A program made the position numbers and the translations under genes. DNA of 64,000 nucleotides from Candidatus Gastranaerophilales bacterium (GTDB lineage: Bacteria; Cyanobacteriota; Vampirovibrionia; Gastranaerophilales; Gastranaerophilaceae), in NCBI GenBank assembly GCA_944323955.1, contig CALUUK010000001.1, positions 62,001 through 126,000 of the forward strand, written 5' to 3'. The notes under the pieces are model-generated. The model was not told the DNA's origin, did not search any database, and saw only the letters and a program-made list of their open reading frames with translations. Below are positions 36,555 to 43,441 of this stretch, one piece after another (the stretch's first letter is position 1; each line of letters opens with the position of its first letter).

Positions 36555-36992
36555 TTAGTCCTCCAGCATCAAAACCCTTTTAAGGTGTCTTTGTTCTTCA
36601 AATTTCGTATTAAGCCATATTTCGCATATATCTTTTGCAAGATATTCGCCGACAATCCTTTCTCCCAAACAAAGGACATTGGCATCATTATGGAGTCTTG
36701 AATATTTTGCGGAGGTTGTATCCGAACATACGACTGCTCTTATACCTTTGATTTTATTCGCTGCAATACTCATACCCACACCGCTGCCGCATATAAGTAT
36801 ACCTCTTTTGTATCTTCCGTCTGTAATATTTGATGCAAGCTGTTTCGCAATTACGGGATAGTCTGCTGCTTCTTTGTTGTAACAGCCTATATCTTCAACT
36901 TCATAACCGGATTCTTTCAGGTAGTCTATAATTGCATTTTTTAGTTCAAATCCGGCATGATCGCTTCCTATAATTATTTTTTTATTGTCCAT
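36555..36992 (-). CDS. rpiB: Ribose-5-phosphate isomerase B
   Basis: The 145-residue protein matches RpiB (LacA/RpiB family), which interconverts ribose-5-phosphate and ribulose-5-phosphate in the pentose phosphate pathway. It shows IIIGSDHAGFELKNAI at the N-terminus, ADYPVIAKQLA, the catalytic CGSGVGMSIAANKIKGIRA block, and SRLHNDANVLCLGERI. The catalytic Cys is present in ILICGSGVG. Length is normal. GGAGAAATTT precedes the ATG. It is a single minus-strand gene whose end lies ten bases from that of the REC-STAS gene. Confidence 0.95.
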   Translation of the reverse strand: MDNKKIIIGSDHAGFELKNAIIDYLKESGYEVEDIGCYNKEAADYPVIAKQLASNITDGRYKRGILICGSGVGMSIAANKIKGIRAVVCSDTTSAKYSRLHNDANVLCLGERIVGEYLAKDICEIWLNTKFEEQRHLKRVLMLED

Positions 36993-37082
36993 AAATTTCT
37001 CCGTCTGAATAATTGCTTTTGCTTCCTGAAAAAATTCTACGATAAACTTTAAAAACAGGTAAAGTTTTTATTCTTTTTAAAT

Positions 37083-37114
37083 TGTTACAAAAATTTAACT
37101 TTATTTTATATAAT
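37083..37114 (+). promoter_or_regulatory. Candidate operator and promoter of the gene at 37166
   Basis: TGTTACAAAAATTTAAC (37083-37099) matches the shared TGTTACA-type motif, less symmetric than the other copies. A TATAAT follows at 37109-37114, so a regulator bound here would overlap the -35 region. Confidence 0.45.
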
Positions 37115-37165
37115 AGCATATTTTCTTTGATAAATACGTTTATATATTCGGAAGTAGGTATTTCT

Positions 37166-37978
37166 ATGTCACAATCTGTAAATAGTCAATATAATACGGT
37201 TGGAACTCCGGTATATAACTATCCGGAATATTCAAATATTACGACACCTCAAGGTCAGACAGTGAATGTTGTGCCTCAAAACAGCAGTAATTCACAAATT
37301 TACCAATACCCTTCGGCATCTTTATATGAACCGTCAAAACAGGCTTCAGGCGTAAATATTATTATAAATAATCCGGCAGGATATACTCAGGGCGGAGCAT
37401 CGGCAATGCCTTATTATCCTTATTATCAGACGCCTCAAATAATTAACAATATACCTCAACAGGCACCTCCGACAGTTAATAATAATTTTGATGCGCCTCA
37501 ATCACCCATCGCAAATACTTCAATAGCGGGTGAGGATAATGCAAAAAAAGCTGCGGGTAAAACAAAAAGAATAACTGACATTGACGATAATTACATAAAA
37601 ACGCTTGAAAGTTATCTGAAAAGTAATGAAAAGGAACAAAGAAGACAAGGCATAACTCAATTAATAAAATTATGTGAAGAAGCAACGGACAGATATGATA
37701 ACCCTGCGTTGATAGCTTTAGCAAATATAGCATTGCAAGATCCTGACAGAGCAAACAGAATTCTTGCTATGACACCTTTAGCCTCGGGAACACTAAACGG
37801 TGATGATAATACAAGGCAGCTGCTAACCAAACTTGCATCGGCAAGTCCTGATGAAATAGGAACGACAAGTGTTCTGCGCCAACAGGAAGCTGAAATTGCA
37901 AATGAAGCATTGTTGTCTATAGCAAGAAAAACGCAAGAAGTTCCTGATTATTCACAACCTAAAGAAAAAGAACAATGA
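37166..37978 (+). CDS. Paralogue of the HEAT-repeat Pro/Gln-rich protein
   Basis: The 270-residue protein has a disordered N-terminal half rich in Pro, Gln, Asn, Tyr and Ser and a helical C-terminal half (TKRITDIDDNYIKTLESYLK, then IALANIALQDPDRANRILAM) with HEAT-like helix pairs. The N-terminus carries IYQYPSASLYEPS (45-57) and GVNIIINNPAG (62-72), matching IYNYPTASSYLPQ (38-50) and GVNIEIHNPQG (62-72) in the protein at 11493-12584. The start at 37166 is chosen because it lies downstream of the promoter and operator; an earlier in-frame start at 37082 would overlap them. It is followed by the gene at 37996 after 17 bases. Confidence 0.75.
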   Translation: MSQSVNSQYNTVGTPVYNYPEYSNITTPQGQTVNVVPQNSSNSQIYQYPSASLYEPSKQASGVNIIINNPAGYTQGGASAMPYYPYYQTPQIINNIPQQAPPTVNNNFDAPQSPIANTSIAGEDNAKKAAGKTKRITDIDDNYIKTLESYLKSNEKEQRRQGITQLIKLCEEATDRYDNPALIALANIALQDPDRANRILAMTPLASGTLNGDDNTRQLLTKLASASPDEIGTTSVLRQQEAEIANEALLSIARKTQEVPDYSQPKEKEQ

Positions 37979-37995
37979 TATATTAATAAGTAAGA

Positions 37996-38481
37996 ATGGT
38001 AAGTAAAATGGCAAGTATTTCAAGTGTAACAACCGCATTAAAAACATTTTCCGGCAAACCGATGGGCGTAATCTCAAAAGTATTGGGTGCCGCAACTTGT
38101 GCTGCAGTTGTATATGATGCCCATATTAACGGAAGAGAAAGAGCCGGAGTGCAAGATACAAACGACACTGCAGATAGATTTGAAAATCAGTTTAATCAAT
38201 ATATGGTAAGTGATAAGCAAAGTGCAACTCTTTGTAAGATGAAAAAAATCTGGTACGATTTCCAGCAGGATTTTCCTTATTATCATGTTGTATCAAGAAC
38301 AAAAGGATATGTCGGTTCATTTTTCTCCACACTTATAAAAGATTCTCCTTTAATTGCTTTATCTGTTCTTGCGATAAAAACAAAAAATGTTGGTAAAATT
38401 GCAGGAGCTTTGCTGGCAGGTCATGGACTGAAAACATTGTTATATGATGTTATGGGTATAAATGCCGAAAAGAAGAACTAA
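37996..38481 (+). CDS. Hypothetical small protein with hydrophobic segments
   Basis: The 161-residue product starts MVSKMASISSVTTALKTFSG (or at the internal Met 5, 38008) and includes two moderately hydrophobic segments: VISKVLGAATCAAVVYDAHI (about 28-47) and DSPLIALSVLAI, followed by AGALLAGHGLKTLLYDVMG. The TFSGKP near residue 18 resembles the short Phe-Gly tags of other hypothetical proteins here. No family is recognised. It is probably cotranscribed with the HEAT-like gene 17 bases upstream. Confidence 0.65.
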   Translation: MVSKMASISSVTTALKTFSGKPMGVISKVLGAATCAAVVYDAHINGRERAGVQDTNDTADRFENQFNQYMVSDKQSATLCKMKKIWYDFQQDFPYYHVVSRTKGYVGSFFSTLIKDSPLIALSVLAIKTKNVGKIAGALLAGHGLKTLLYDVMGINAEKKN

Positions 38482-38667
38482 ACTGTATTCTGCCGTTTGG
38501 ATAAAAAAATAAAGTGACCTTAAAGTCCTCTATTTTCGCTGTTTTAATAGTCCCTCCGGATAAAAATAAACTAGCCGGTAGGTTAATTACTTATCGTCTT
38601 TTGTTGGTCTAAGATTAACCTTGTAAAGGGGAAAAGTAAGAGGAAACTAGAGAGGACAAACACGGCC
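38482..38667 (+). promoter_or_regulatory. Possibly structured leader of the response-regulator gene
   Basis: This 186-bp leader includes a 7-bp inverted repeat GGTTAAT (38581-38587) and ATTAACC (38614-38620) and ends with AGAGAGGACAAACACGGCC before the ATG. I could not match it to a known riboswitch. Confidence 0.25.
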
Positions 38668-39351
38668 ATGACAGAAACAATGCAAAGAAAGAGCGAAATC
38701 AGCGTTATTATTGTGGAAGATTACAAACTGACAAGAGTAGGTTTAAAATCAGCTTTGAATGAATATTCTCATATTAATGTTGTTGCGGAAGCGGAAGATG
38801 CGGAAGACGGATTAAAAGTAATCGAGAAATTTCATCCTGATGTTGTGTTGATGGATTTGGGACTTCCCGGAATGAACGGGTTAGAAGCGACAATGAAAAT
38901 GAAAGAAAAATTTCCATCAACGAAGGTTATTATTCTCACTTCACACGAAAGAGGAGAGGAAGTTATAGCGGCACTGGGCTCAGGCGCAAATGCATATTGT
39001 CTAAAAGATATAACTCCTGAAACTTTATCGGAAGTTATAAGAAATGTAGCAGATGGTGCTTGTTGGGTTGATCCGGCTGTTTCTTCAATTGCTTTGAATT
39101 TCTTCCCTAAACCTGAAAATGTGACGCTTTTACAATCTACCGAAGTTCAAGATGCCAGATCCCAACTGACGGAAAGAGAATTGGAAGTATTAAAACATTT
39201 AGTAAAAGGTAAAAGTAATACGGAAATAGCAAAAGAATTGATTGTAAGCGTGCATACGGCAAAAGCACATGTTTGCAGTATTCTTCAAAAACTTTGTGTT
39301 GATGACAGAGTTCAAGCTGCTGTGAAAGCTATAAAAGAGAATATTATATAG
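38668..39351 (+). CDS. NarL/FixJ-type response regulator
   Basis: The 227-residue protein has a receiver domain (about 12-130; acidic residues in IIVEDYK, phospho-acceptor Asp63 in VLMDLGLPGMNG, Thr in ILTSHERGE, Lys in CLKDITPE) and a C-terminal LuxR-type helix-turn-helix (about 163-225; LTERELEVLKHLVKGKSNTE, then ELIVSVHTAKAHVCSILQKL). It is a DNA-binding transcription regulator. No sensor kinase is adjacent. It resembles cyanobacterial-type NarL regulators in organisation. A long leader precedes it. Confidence 0.93.
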   Translation: MTETMQRKSEISVIIVEDYKLTRVGLKSALNEYSHINVVAEAEDAEDGLKVIEKFHPDVVLMDLGLPGMNGLEATMKMKEKFPSTKVIILTSHERGEEVIAALGSGANAYCLKDITPETLSEVIRNVADGACWVDPAVSSIALNFFPKPENVTLLQSTEVQDARSQLTERELEVLKHLVKGKSNTEIAKELIVSVHTAKAHVCSILQKLCVDDRVQAAVKAIKENII

Positions 39352-39406
39352 TTAAGATTAAAAGCAAAAAAAATTTTTAGGGTGTTTTTATAATCGGAGC
39401 AAACGA

Positions 39407-39853
39407 ATGAAAATAACACCTCTAAAAACCAATCCTACGGCTTTTTCGGCGCTGTATAAAACACAAGATGTCTTGAGTCTTATAACAGGATATGAATATA
39501 AAGGAAAATCAACAATCCCTGCAACAATAAAATCGTTAACGGGAGTTGATTTATATTCTGACGAGTTTCATAAACAAATTGATGAAAATCCGCAATATCT
39601 TTATGCTGTAATGAGTATTCAAGACGCTTGTACGGAAGAGGTGTTAAAACAGCATCCTGAATTTAAATCTGCGGATGACAGTTTTGACTGTAAATTGCAT
39701 CTTAAAAAAGGGAGAAAAGCTCAGGATGATTGGTTTAAGGCTCAAATGAGAACATTGCCCGATAAAACTGATATTAAGCCTTTTTGTTTGGATATATCTG
39801 TTTTAAGAGAAAAATATAACAGCTTTAAAGAAATTTTTGAAAAGTTTTTTTGA
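39407..39853 (+). CDS. Hypothetical protein, MKIT family
   Basis: The 148-residue protein starts MKITPLKTNPTAFSALYKTQ. The MKIT start and AFSALYKT tag resemble the N-termini of the proteins at 24695 and 59906 (MKIT) and at 60891 (SFGSTYKA). The rest is a small charged domain (IPATIKSLTGVDLYSDEFHK, CKLHLKKGRKAQDDWFKAQM) with no recognised fold and no signal peptide. CGGAG lies seven bases before the ATG, with a TATAAT at 39389-39394 just upstream, so the leader is very short. It is the last host gene before the tRNA used by the island. Confidence 0.65.
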   Translation: MKITPLKTNPTAFSALYKTQDVLSLITGYEYKGKSTIPATIKSLTGVDLYSDEFHKQIDENPQYLYAVMSIQDACTEEVLKQHPEFKSADDSFDCKLHLKKGRKAQDDWFKAQMRTLPDKTDIKPFCLDISVLREKYNSFKEIFEKFF

Positions 39854-39917
39854 AAATAAAGCAAAGAAATAGTACTTTACATTTATTATGTTTTTTATTA
39901 ATATAAAAATACGCGAT

Positions 39918-40007
39918 GGAGGAGTGCCGGAGCGGTTGATCGGAGCGGTCTTGAAAACCGTCGTACGTGCGAGCGTACCGTGGGTTCGAATCCCACCTCC
40001 TCCTCCA
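39918..40007 (+). tRNA. tRNA-Ser (UGA)
   Basis: A 90-base class II tRNA with acceptor GGAGGAG/CTCCTCC, D stem CCG/CGG, anticodon loop CTTGAAA (anticodon TGA, serine), a long variable arm (GTACGTGCGAGCGTAC region), T arm GTGGG-TTCGAAT-CCCAC, and encoded CCA. The unpaired base before CCA is T. The 3' end is shared with attR, so the island integrates here without breaking the tRNA. Confidence 0.95.
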
Positions 40008-40012
40008 TTTAA
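39984..40012 (+). other. attL: left 29-bp direct repeat of the island
   Basis: The T-loop, acceptor 3' strand and CCA of the tRNA plus five bases (ATTTAA end) are repeated exactly at 51388-51416. This is the usual core used by tRNA-targeting tyrosine integrases. Confidence 0.93.
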
Positions 40013-40037
40013 AAAGAGCCTGAAAAGGCTCTTTTTT
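40012..40037 (+). terminator. Terminator after tRNA-Ser, supplied by the island
   Basis: AAAGAGCC and GGCTCTTT form a stem followed by six T. It lies inside the island and replaces the native tRNA terminator, which is now at 51415-51441. Confidence 0.88.
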
Positions 40038-40091
40038 AGTGCGTTTGCGTCCTTTTGAAATTTCTAAAAAATGAGCAAATTTTGCAAAAAA

Positions 40092-40107
40092 GGGACCAAA
40101 AAGGGAC
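40092..40107 (+). repeat. GGGAC pair, 11-bp period, left end
   Basis: GGGAC occurs at 40092-40096 and 40103-40107, one helical turn apart, about 85 bp inside attL. The same pair with the same period occurs at the right end. Confidence 0.6.
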
Positions 40108-40260
40108 TGCTGAAAAATTTTGTTGATTTTAGAGGTTTTCTGCAATCAAGCGAAATTTAATATTACACAATGGTTTTTGCAGTAAATGCGGTCAATCCTA
40201 TGTGCAATATGGCTTTTAGAGTTTCCGACTACGGTTAATCTAGTAAATGCCTTAATTGTA

Positions 40261-40296
40261 AATAAAAAGAGTGAATTATGTATGTAATTCACTCTT
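40261..40296 (-). terminator. Terminator of the minus-strand gene at 40308
   Basis: AAGAGTGAATTA and its complement form a 12-bp stem with loop TGTATG; the minus strand continues into TTTTTATTT. Confidence 0.88.
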
Positions 40297-40307
40297 AAAT
40301 TTATTCT

Positions 40308-41045
40308 TTAAATTTCAATCTTAATAGGTTCTTTCGTAGGAATTAAATCCCAATCTTCGCCATCACAGTCCATTTTATGTATAAAATCTTCATCTGTAGG
40401 ACAAATATTTCCACAATGCAAACATACAATATTATTGCCTTTATCTCCTTTCGATAAAATATATTCTCGCTGTTGTTTCAACAGTTTTTTATATTCCCTA
40501 CGCTCTCTTTGTCCTTGTTTTTTAATTAAATTAGGCAAGTCTGCATTTCTTTGGAATGTCGATTCCCAACCATGTTTTTTTAAATGTGGAATTGAATAAA
40601 CTGGAAACCACGAAAACGAGTATTTATCTAAAGTGCTTAGCCATTCTAGTTTAAAACCTGTGTTACAATCAAAACCATAATTAATTTCATAATCTTGCAT
40701 AGCTTCATTAAGTTCTACAACAGAGATTTTATCCTGATTATCAAATAAAAATTTCGCAAGTTCCAACTCTTGCTCTTTAGCATTAATTAAATCTGACCAT
40801 TTATTAAATCCTACTATTAAAGCAATAATATGTTGAGCATTTCCTAACTTAAAATCAGCTTCATCACAATAGTAATCGGCAAAAATACTTCTAAGATTAC
40901 CAAAATCTCCAAAAATTGCTTCGACATCAAAATACTTAGGTTTGTACCTAAACATTTCAAACTCTCCATCTTGATAGATTTCTTGAGTTTTGTAGTCTCT
41001 TAACAAATTTTTAGCTTGAAGTTTAAAAAATTCAATGTAATTCAT
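40308..41045 (-). CDS. Hypothetical island protein with C-terminal zinc-finger-like motif
   Basis: The 245-residue protein starts MNYIEFFKLQAKNLLRDYKT; AAAGGATG precedes this ATG, so the longer TTG start at 41069 is rejected. The N-terminal two thirds (HIIALIVGFNKWSDLINAKE, QELELAKFLFDNQDKISVVE) resemble conserved hypothetical proteins of uncertain role that I have seen in other gut bacteria. The C-terminus has CLHCGNICPTDEDFIHKMDC, a probable CxxC...HxxxC zinc-binding finger. It is transcribed away from the rest of the left operon and has its own terminator. Function unknown. Confidence 0.75.
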   Translation of the reverse strand: MNYIEFFKLQAKNLLRDYKTQEIYQDGEFEMFRYKPKYFDVEAIFGDFGNLRSIFADYYCDEADFKLGNAQHIIALIVGFNKWSDLINAKEQELELAKFLFDNQDKISVVELNEAMQDYEINYGFDCNTGFKLEWLSTLDKYSFSWFPVYSIPHLKKHGWESTFQRNADLPNLIKKQGQRERREYKKLLKQQREYILSKGDKGNNIVCLHCGNICPTDEDFIHKMDCDGEDWDLIPTKEPIKIEI

Positions 41046-41262
41046 AAATACATCCTTTCTACTGCCCAAGTTATTATCTATATAGTATTTGCGTTAGTAA
41101 TCTTTCATAGATAATAAACTCAGTAAAAAGTAGTATTATCAATAATGTTGGATGATAAAATCTTTGCACTAACGAACAGGCTATCCAACTAGCACATTTA
41201 AAGTATATCAGACTGGAGACAATAATGCAAGATTTTGTTAATTTTGGAAACTTCACCCTATT

Positions 41263-41363
41263 GAAACTCTCTGATAGATAGTGAAACGATGAATTTGGGA
41301 GCGCATTTTTACAAGACAATTTATAATGAGTTTGGTATATTTAAAATAGAAAGGAATAAACTT
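41263..41363 (+). promoter_or_regulatory. Duplicated leader, copy 1
   Basis: A 21-bp block (41283-41303, starting GAAACGATG and ending GGGAGCG) is identical to 41748-41768. In both copies it is followed by ATTTATAATGAGTTTG (TATAAT at 41322-41327 here) and AGAAAGGAA before the gene. GAAAC is repeated 20 bp apart (41263 and 41283). Confidence 0.7.
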
Positions 41364-41696
41364 ATGGAATTAGTAAAATGCAATCAAATTAAAGAATTGT
41401 CCAAAAACAAATTATTAGATGATGTATCTTATTTGGAGGTTTCAATTTGTGGAACAATTAATGAAATAAGACAAATCCCAACAAAATTAAATCCAAATAA
41501 ATTTTTACGCTTTATAACATTTGAAGATGAAACGGGTGTAATAGATTGTGTTTGTTTTGATAAACAAATAAAAAAATTCGATAAATTATTACAGCCTAAT
41601 AATAAAGTTATTATTACAGGAGAAAAGTTTTTAGATAATGAAGATTATCCAGAAACTACTCCAATAATTATCCAAAATGTTAAATTAGTAAAATAA
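41364..41696 (+). CDS. Free-standing OB-fold protein resembling the DnaE OB domain
   Basis: The 110-residue protein is one OB fold. It aligns without gaps to residues about 987-1046 of the DnaE encoded at 19856: ICGTINEIRQIPTKLNPNKF against VCGLLSSVRQIATKKDPTKF, then FEDETGVIDCVCF against IEDLTGEIDFVAF, then LLQPNNKVIITG against LLEPEKKVIISG, about 29 of 59 identical by eye. In DnaE this domain contacts single-stranded DNA. A mobile-element copy could bind DNA during element replication, or compete with or recruit host replication proteins (inference). AGAAAGGAA precedes the ATG; the in-frame ATG at 41289 is within the duplicated leader. Confidence 0.85.
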   Translation: MELVKCNQIKELSKNKLLDDVSYLEVSICGTINEIRQIPTKLNPNKFLRFITFEDETGVIDCVCFDKQIKKFDKLLQPNNKVIITGEKFLDNEDYPETTPIIIQNVKLVK

Positions 41697-41727
41697 TTTC
41701 TTGCAAAATATTCTAAATTTTAATACT

Positions 41728-41831
41728 GAAACGCTCTCATTGCAATCGAAACGATGAATTTGGGAGCGTGTTTTTTGAAAGCAATTTATAATGAGTTTGT
41801 GTACCTAAAAAATACAGAAAGGAACAAACTC
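41728..41831 (+). promoter_or_regulatory. Duplicated leader, copy 2
   Basis: It carries the same 21-bp block (41748-41768), the same ATTTATAATGAGTTTG (TATAAT at 41787-41792), an equivalent CAGAAAGGAAC ribosome binding site, and GAAAC boxes at 41728 and 41748 with the same 20-bp spacing as copy 1. Confidence 0.7.
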
Positions 41832-42203
41832 ATGAAATGGTTCGCAATAGCTTTAGTAATTTACATTTTTATTAACGGCTTTATTGAAGAAGCTAAAAAG
41901 CGATTAAGCGGTTACAGTGACGATTACTATGAGGAAGATGACTACAATGACAACGACGATTGGAATAATAATTATTCCTGCAATCAGCAAGCTTATGATA
42001 GTCCACAATTTGACAATAGCTTTATTTCTCGTACTCAACCACCTGAGTATCATCATAAGGATACAAACGAGTACAGGATGTTAGTGCGAGTTAGAGGTAG
42101 TAAATACGCAAGACAGGAAGAAATTGTCATTGAGGCACACAACAGATCCGAAGCAAAACAAAAAGCTGTAAATATGGGTTATGACATTATTAGATGTAAT
42201 TAA
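41832..42203 (+). CDS. Small membrane-anchored hypothetical protein
   Basis: The 123-residue protein begins with one hydrophobic helix (MKWFAIALVIYIFINGFIEE), then a very acidic Tyr/Asp/Asn-rich linker (DDYYEEDDYNDNDDWNNN), and a C-terminal domain of about 50 residues (EYRMLVRVRGSKYARQEEIV, EAHNRSEAKQKAVNMGYDII) that looks like a small alpha/beta unit. The anchor would place that domain at the membrane. Function unknown. AAAGGAAC in the duplicated leader sets this start rather than the in-frame ATG at 41754. It is 34 bases before the DnaB-like gene and probably shares its transcript. Confidence 0.75.
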   Translation: MKWFAIALVIYIFINGFIEEAKKRLSGYSDDYYEEDDYNDNDDWNNNYSCNQQAYDSPQFDNSFISRTQPPEYHHKDTNEYRMLVRVRGSKYARQEEIVIEAHNRSEAKQKAVNMGYDIIRCN

Positions 42204-42237
42204 GAAAGGATAAAGCTATATAAATACCGGAGGCAGT

Positions 42238-42924
42238 ATGAACAAAAATGAAATAAACCAAATCTTACAAAATATTATTAAAAGCTCATTGATTACAATA
42301 GGTGGTCGTCCTGCTATGGGCAAAAGAACATTTGCGTTGAATTTAGTTGAATTATTTTGTAAAGAAGGTAAGAAATGCCTGTATATAACGGATTATAATA
42401 AACAAATAATTACGGAAATGTTATTAAGATTAATTGTAAATCTAAGCAGACAGGAAAGTTTAGAGGTACAGACAGAAAAATTTACGCAAGCAGTAAAAGA
42501 ATTAAGCAGTTGGAATTTATTTATTAAATCTACAGAATTTTGCAGGATAAAAGATATTAAACAAATGATACAGAAATACAAGCCTGATTATTTGTTCATC
42601 AATATGCATATAAACAGCAAAAATAGGCTAAGTTCTGAAAAATTGAAAGAAATATCAAAGCAGAATAATTTAATAATCTTTAAACTGGCAAATACACGCA
42701 GTGAACCAAACAATGCAACAACCTGTTACCCGAAAATTACAGATTTACGAGATAAAAATTTTGAAAAATATTCGGATTTAGTCTTATTACTATATCGTGA
42801 AGCTTATTACAACTGTGATATTCCTGACGATAGGAGAAATATAATTGAAATAATTCAGGCAAAACCTGAAAAGGTTTCTGTCAAACTGAAATTTAATAGA
42901 GAAACTGGAAAAATCGGAACATAA
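42238..42924 (+). CDS. Short DnaB-like RecA-fold ATPase
   Basis: The 228-residue protein matches the C-terminal ATPase domain of replicative DNA helicases: ITIGGRPAMGKRTFALNLVE is the DnaB Walker A (GRPxMGKT, here GKR-T), PDYLFINMH the Walker B position (usually DYLQL; Asp replaced by Asn), and FEKYSDLVLLLYREAYY the DnaB motif 4 region, ending near the arginine-finger strand (IIEIIQAKPEK). It lacks the N-terminal primase-interacting domain and is shorter than a full helicase domain. The changed Walker residues make ATPase activity doubtful. It may be a helicase-interacting or decoy protein for the element. CCGGAGGCAGT precedes the ATG. Confidence 0.82.
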   Translation: MNKNEINQILQNIIKSSLITIGGRPAMGKRTFALNLVELFCKEGKKCLYITDYNKQIITEMLLRLIVNLSRQESLEVQTEKFTQAVKELSSWNLFIKSTEFCRIKDIKQMIQKYKPDYLFINMHINSKNRLSSEKLKEISKQNNLIIFKLANTRSEPNNATTCYPKITDLRDKNFEKYSDLVLLLYREAYYNCDIPDDRRNIIEIIQAKPEKVSVKLKFNRETGKIGT

Positions 42925-43018
42925 AATCAGAAATCTTTTTAAAAGGCAAAATAAAGGCAGTTATACGCTAAAGTGGGTAAAAACTTACAGTTCAGAAAAA
43001 AAAATATTTGGAGGCTAT

Positions 43019-43441
43019 ATGTATTTAACAGAAGAAGAATTAATAATATTACAGGGCTTGAAAGAAAATTTAAGCTATGCAGAAATAAGCAAGAAGTTGA
43101 GCGAACCACTCAGAACCTGTGACAGCAGGGTGAATTCCCTATATCAAAAGTACGGAGTAGATAACAGGCGAGATTTAGTCCAAAAGGCAAACCTTGATAA
43201 GGTCGAAGTGGCAAAGATTGAGAATATTCCATATTGGCAATATGAGGGAACACAACTTGTACAGAAAATTCCTGTTTGTAAAAGAGATGTTGAACGGCTA
43301 TTAAAATTACTGGAAAATGAAGATGAAAAAGAAAAATTCAATCTGGTGTATTCATCAAATTACCTGTACAAATTTATGTACTTAGAAATGCCGAGCGGTA
43401 AAGAATACATACAAAGAAATAAAATAATCAATAAAACTTAA
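43019..43441 (+). CDS. Protein with N-terminal LuxR-type helix-turn-helix
   Basis: The 140-residue protein opens with a GerE/LuxR-like HTH (LTEEELIILQGLKENLSYAE, then ISKKLSEPLRTCDSRVNSLY, about 3-55). Its C-terminal 80 residues (KIENIPYWQYEGTQLVQKIP, RDVERLLKLLENEDEKEKFN) are unrecognised. It lacks a receiver domain, so it is likely an element regulator controlled by abundance or by a partner. TTTGGAGGCTAT precedes the ATG. The stop overlaps the convergent uracil-DNA glycosylase-like gene by four bases. Confidence 0.75.
   Translation: MYLTEEELIILQGLKENLSYAEISKKLSEPLRTCDSRVNSLYQKYGVDNRRDLVQKANLDKVEVAKIENIPYWQYEGTQLVQKIPVCKRDVERLLKLLENEDEKEKFNLVYSSNYLYKFMYLEMPSGKEYIQRNKIINKT

Noticed and set aside
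38482-38667. Cyclic di-GMP riboswitch before the NarL-type regulator
   Set aside because: The conserved GEMM core could not be found; only a weak 7-bp stem is present.
39825-40145. Minus-strand frame with WRRRWDSNPRYARTYD over the tRNA
   Set aside because: It is the antisense of tRNA-Ser; this WRRRWDSNP peptide is a common artefact of tRNA genes.
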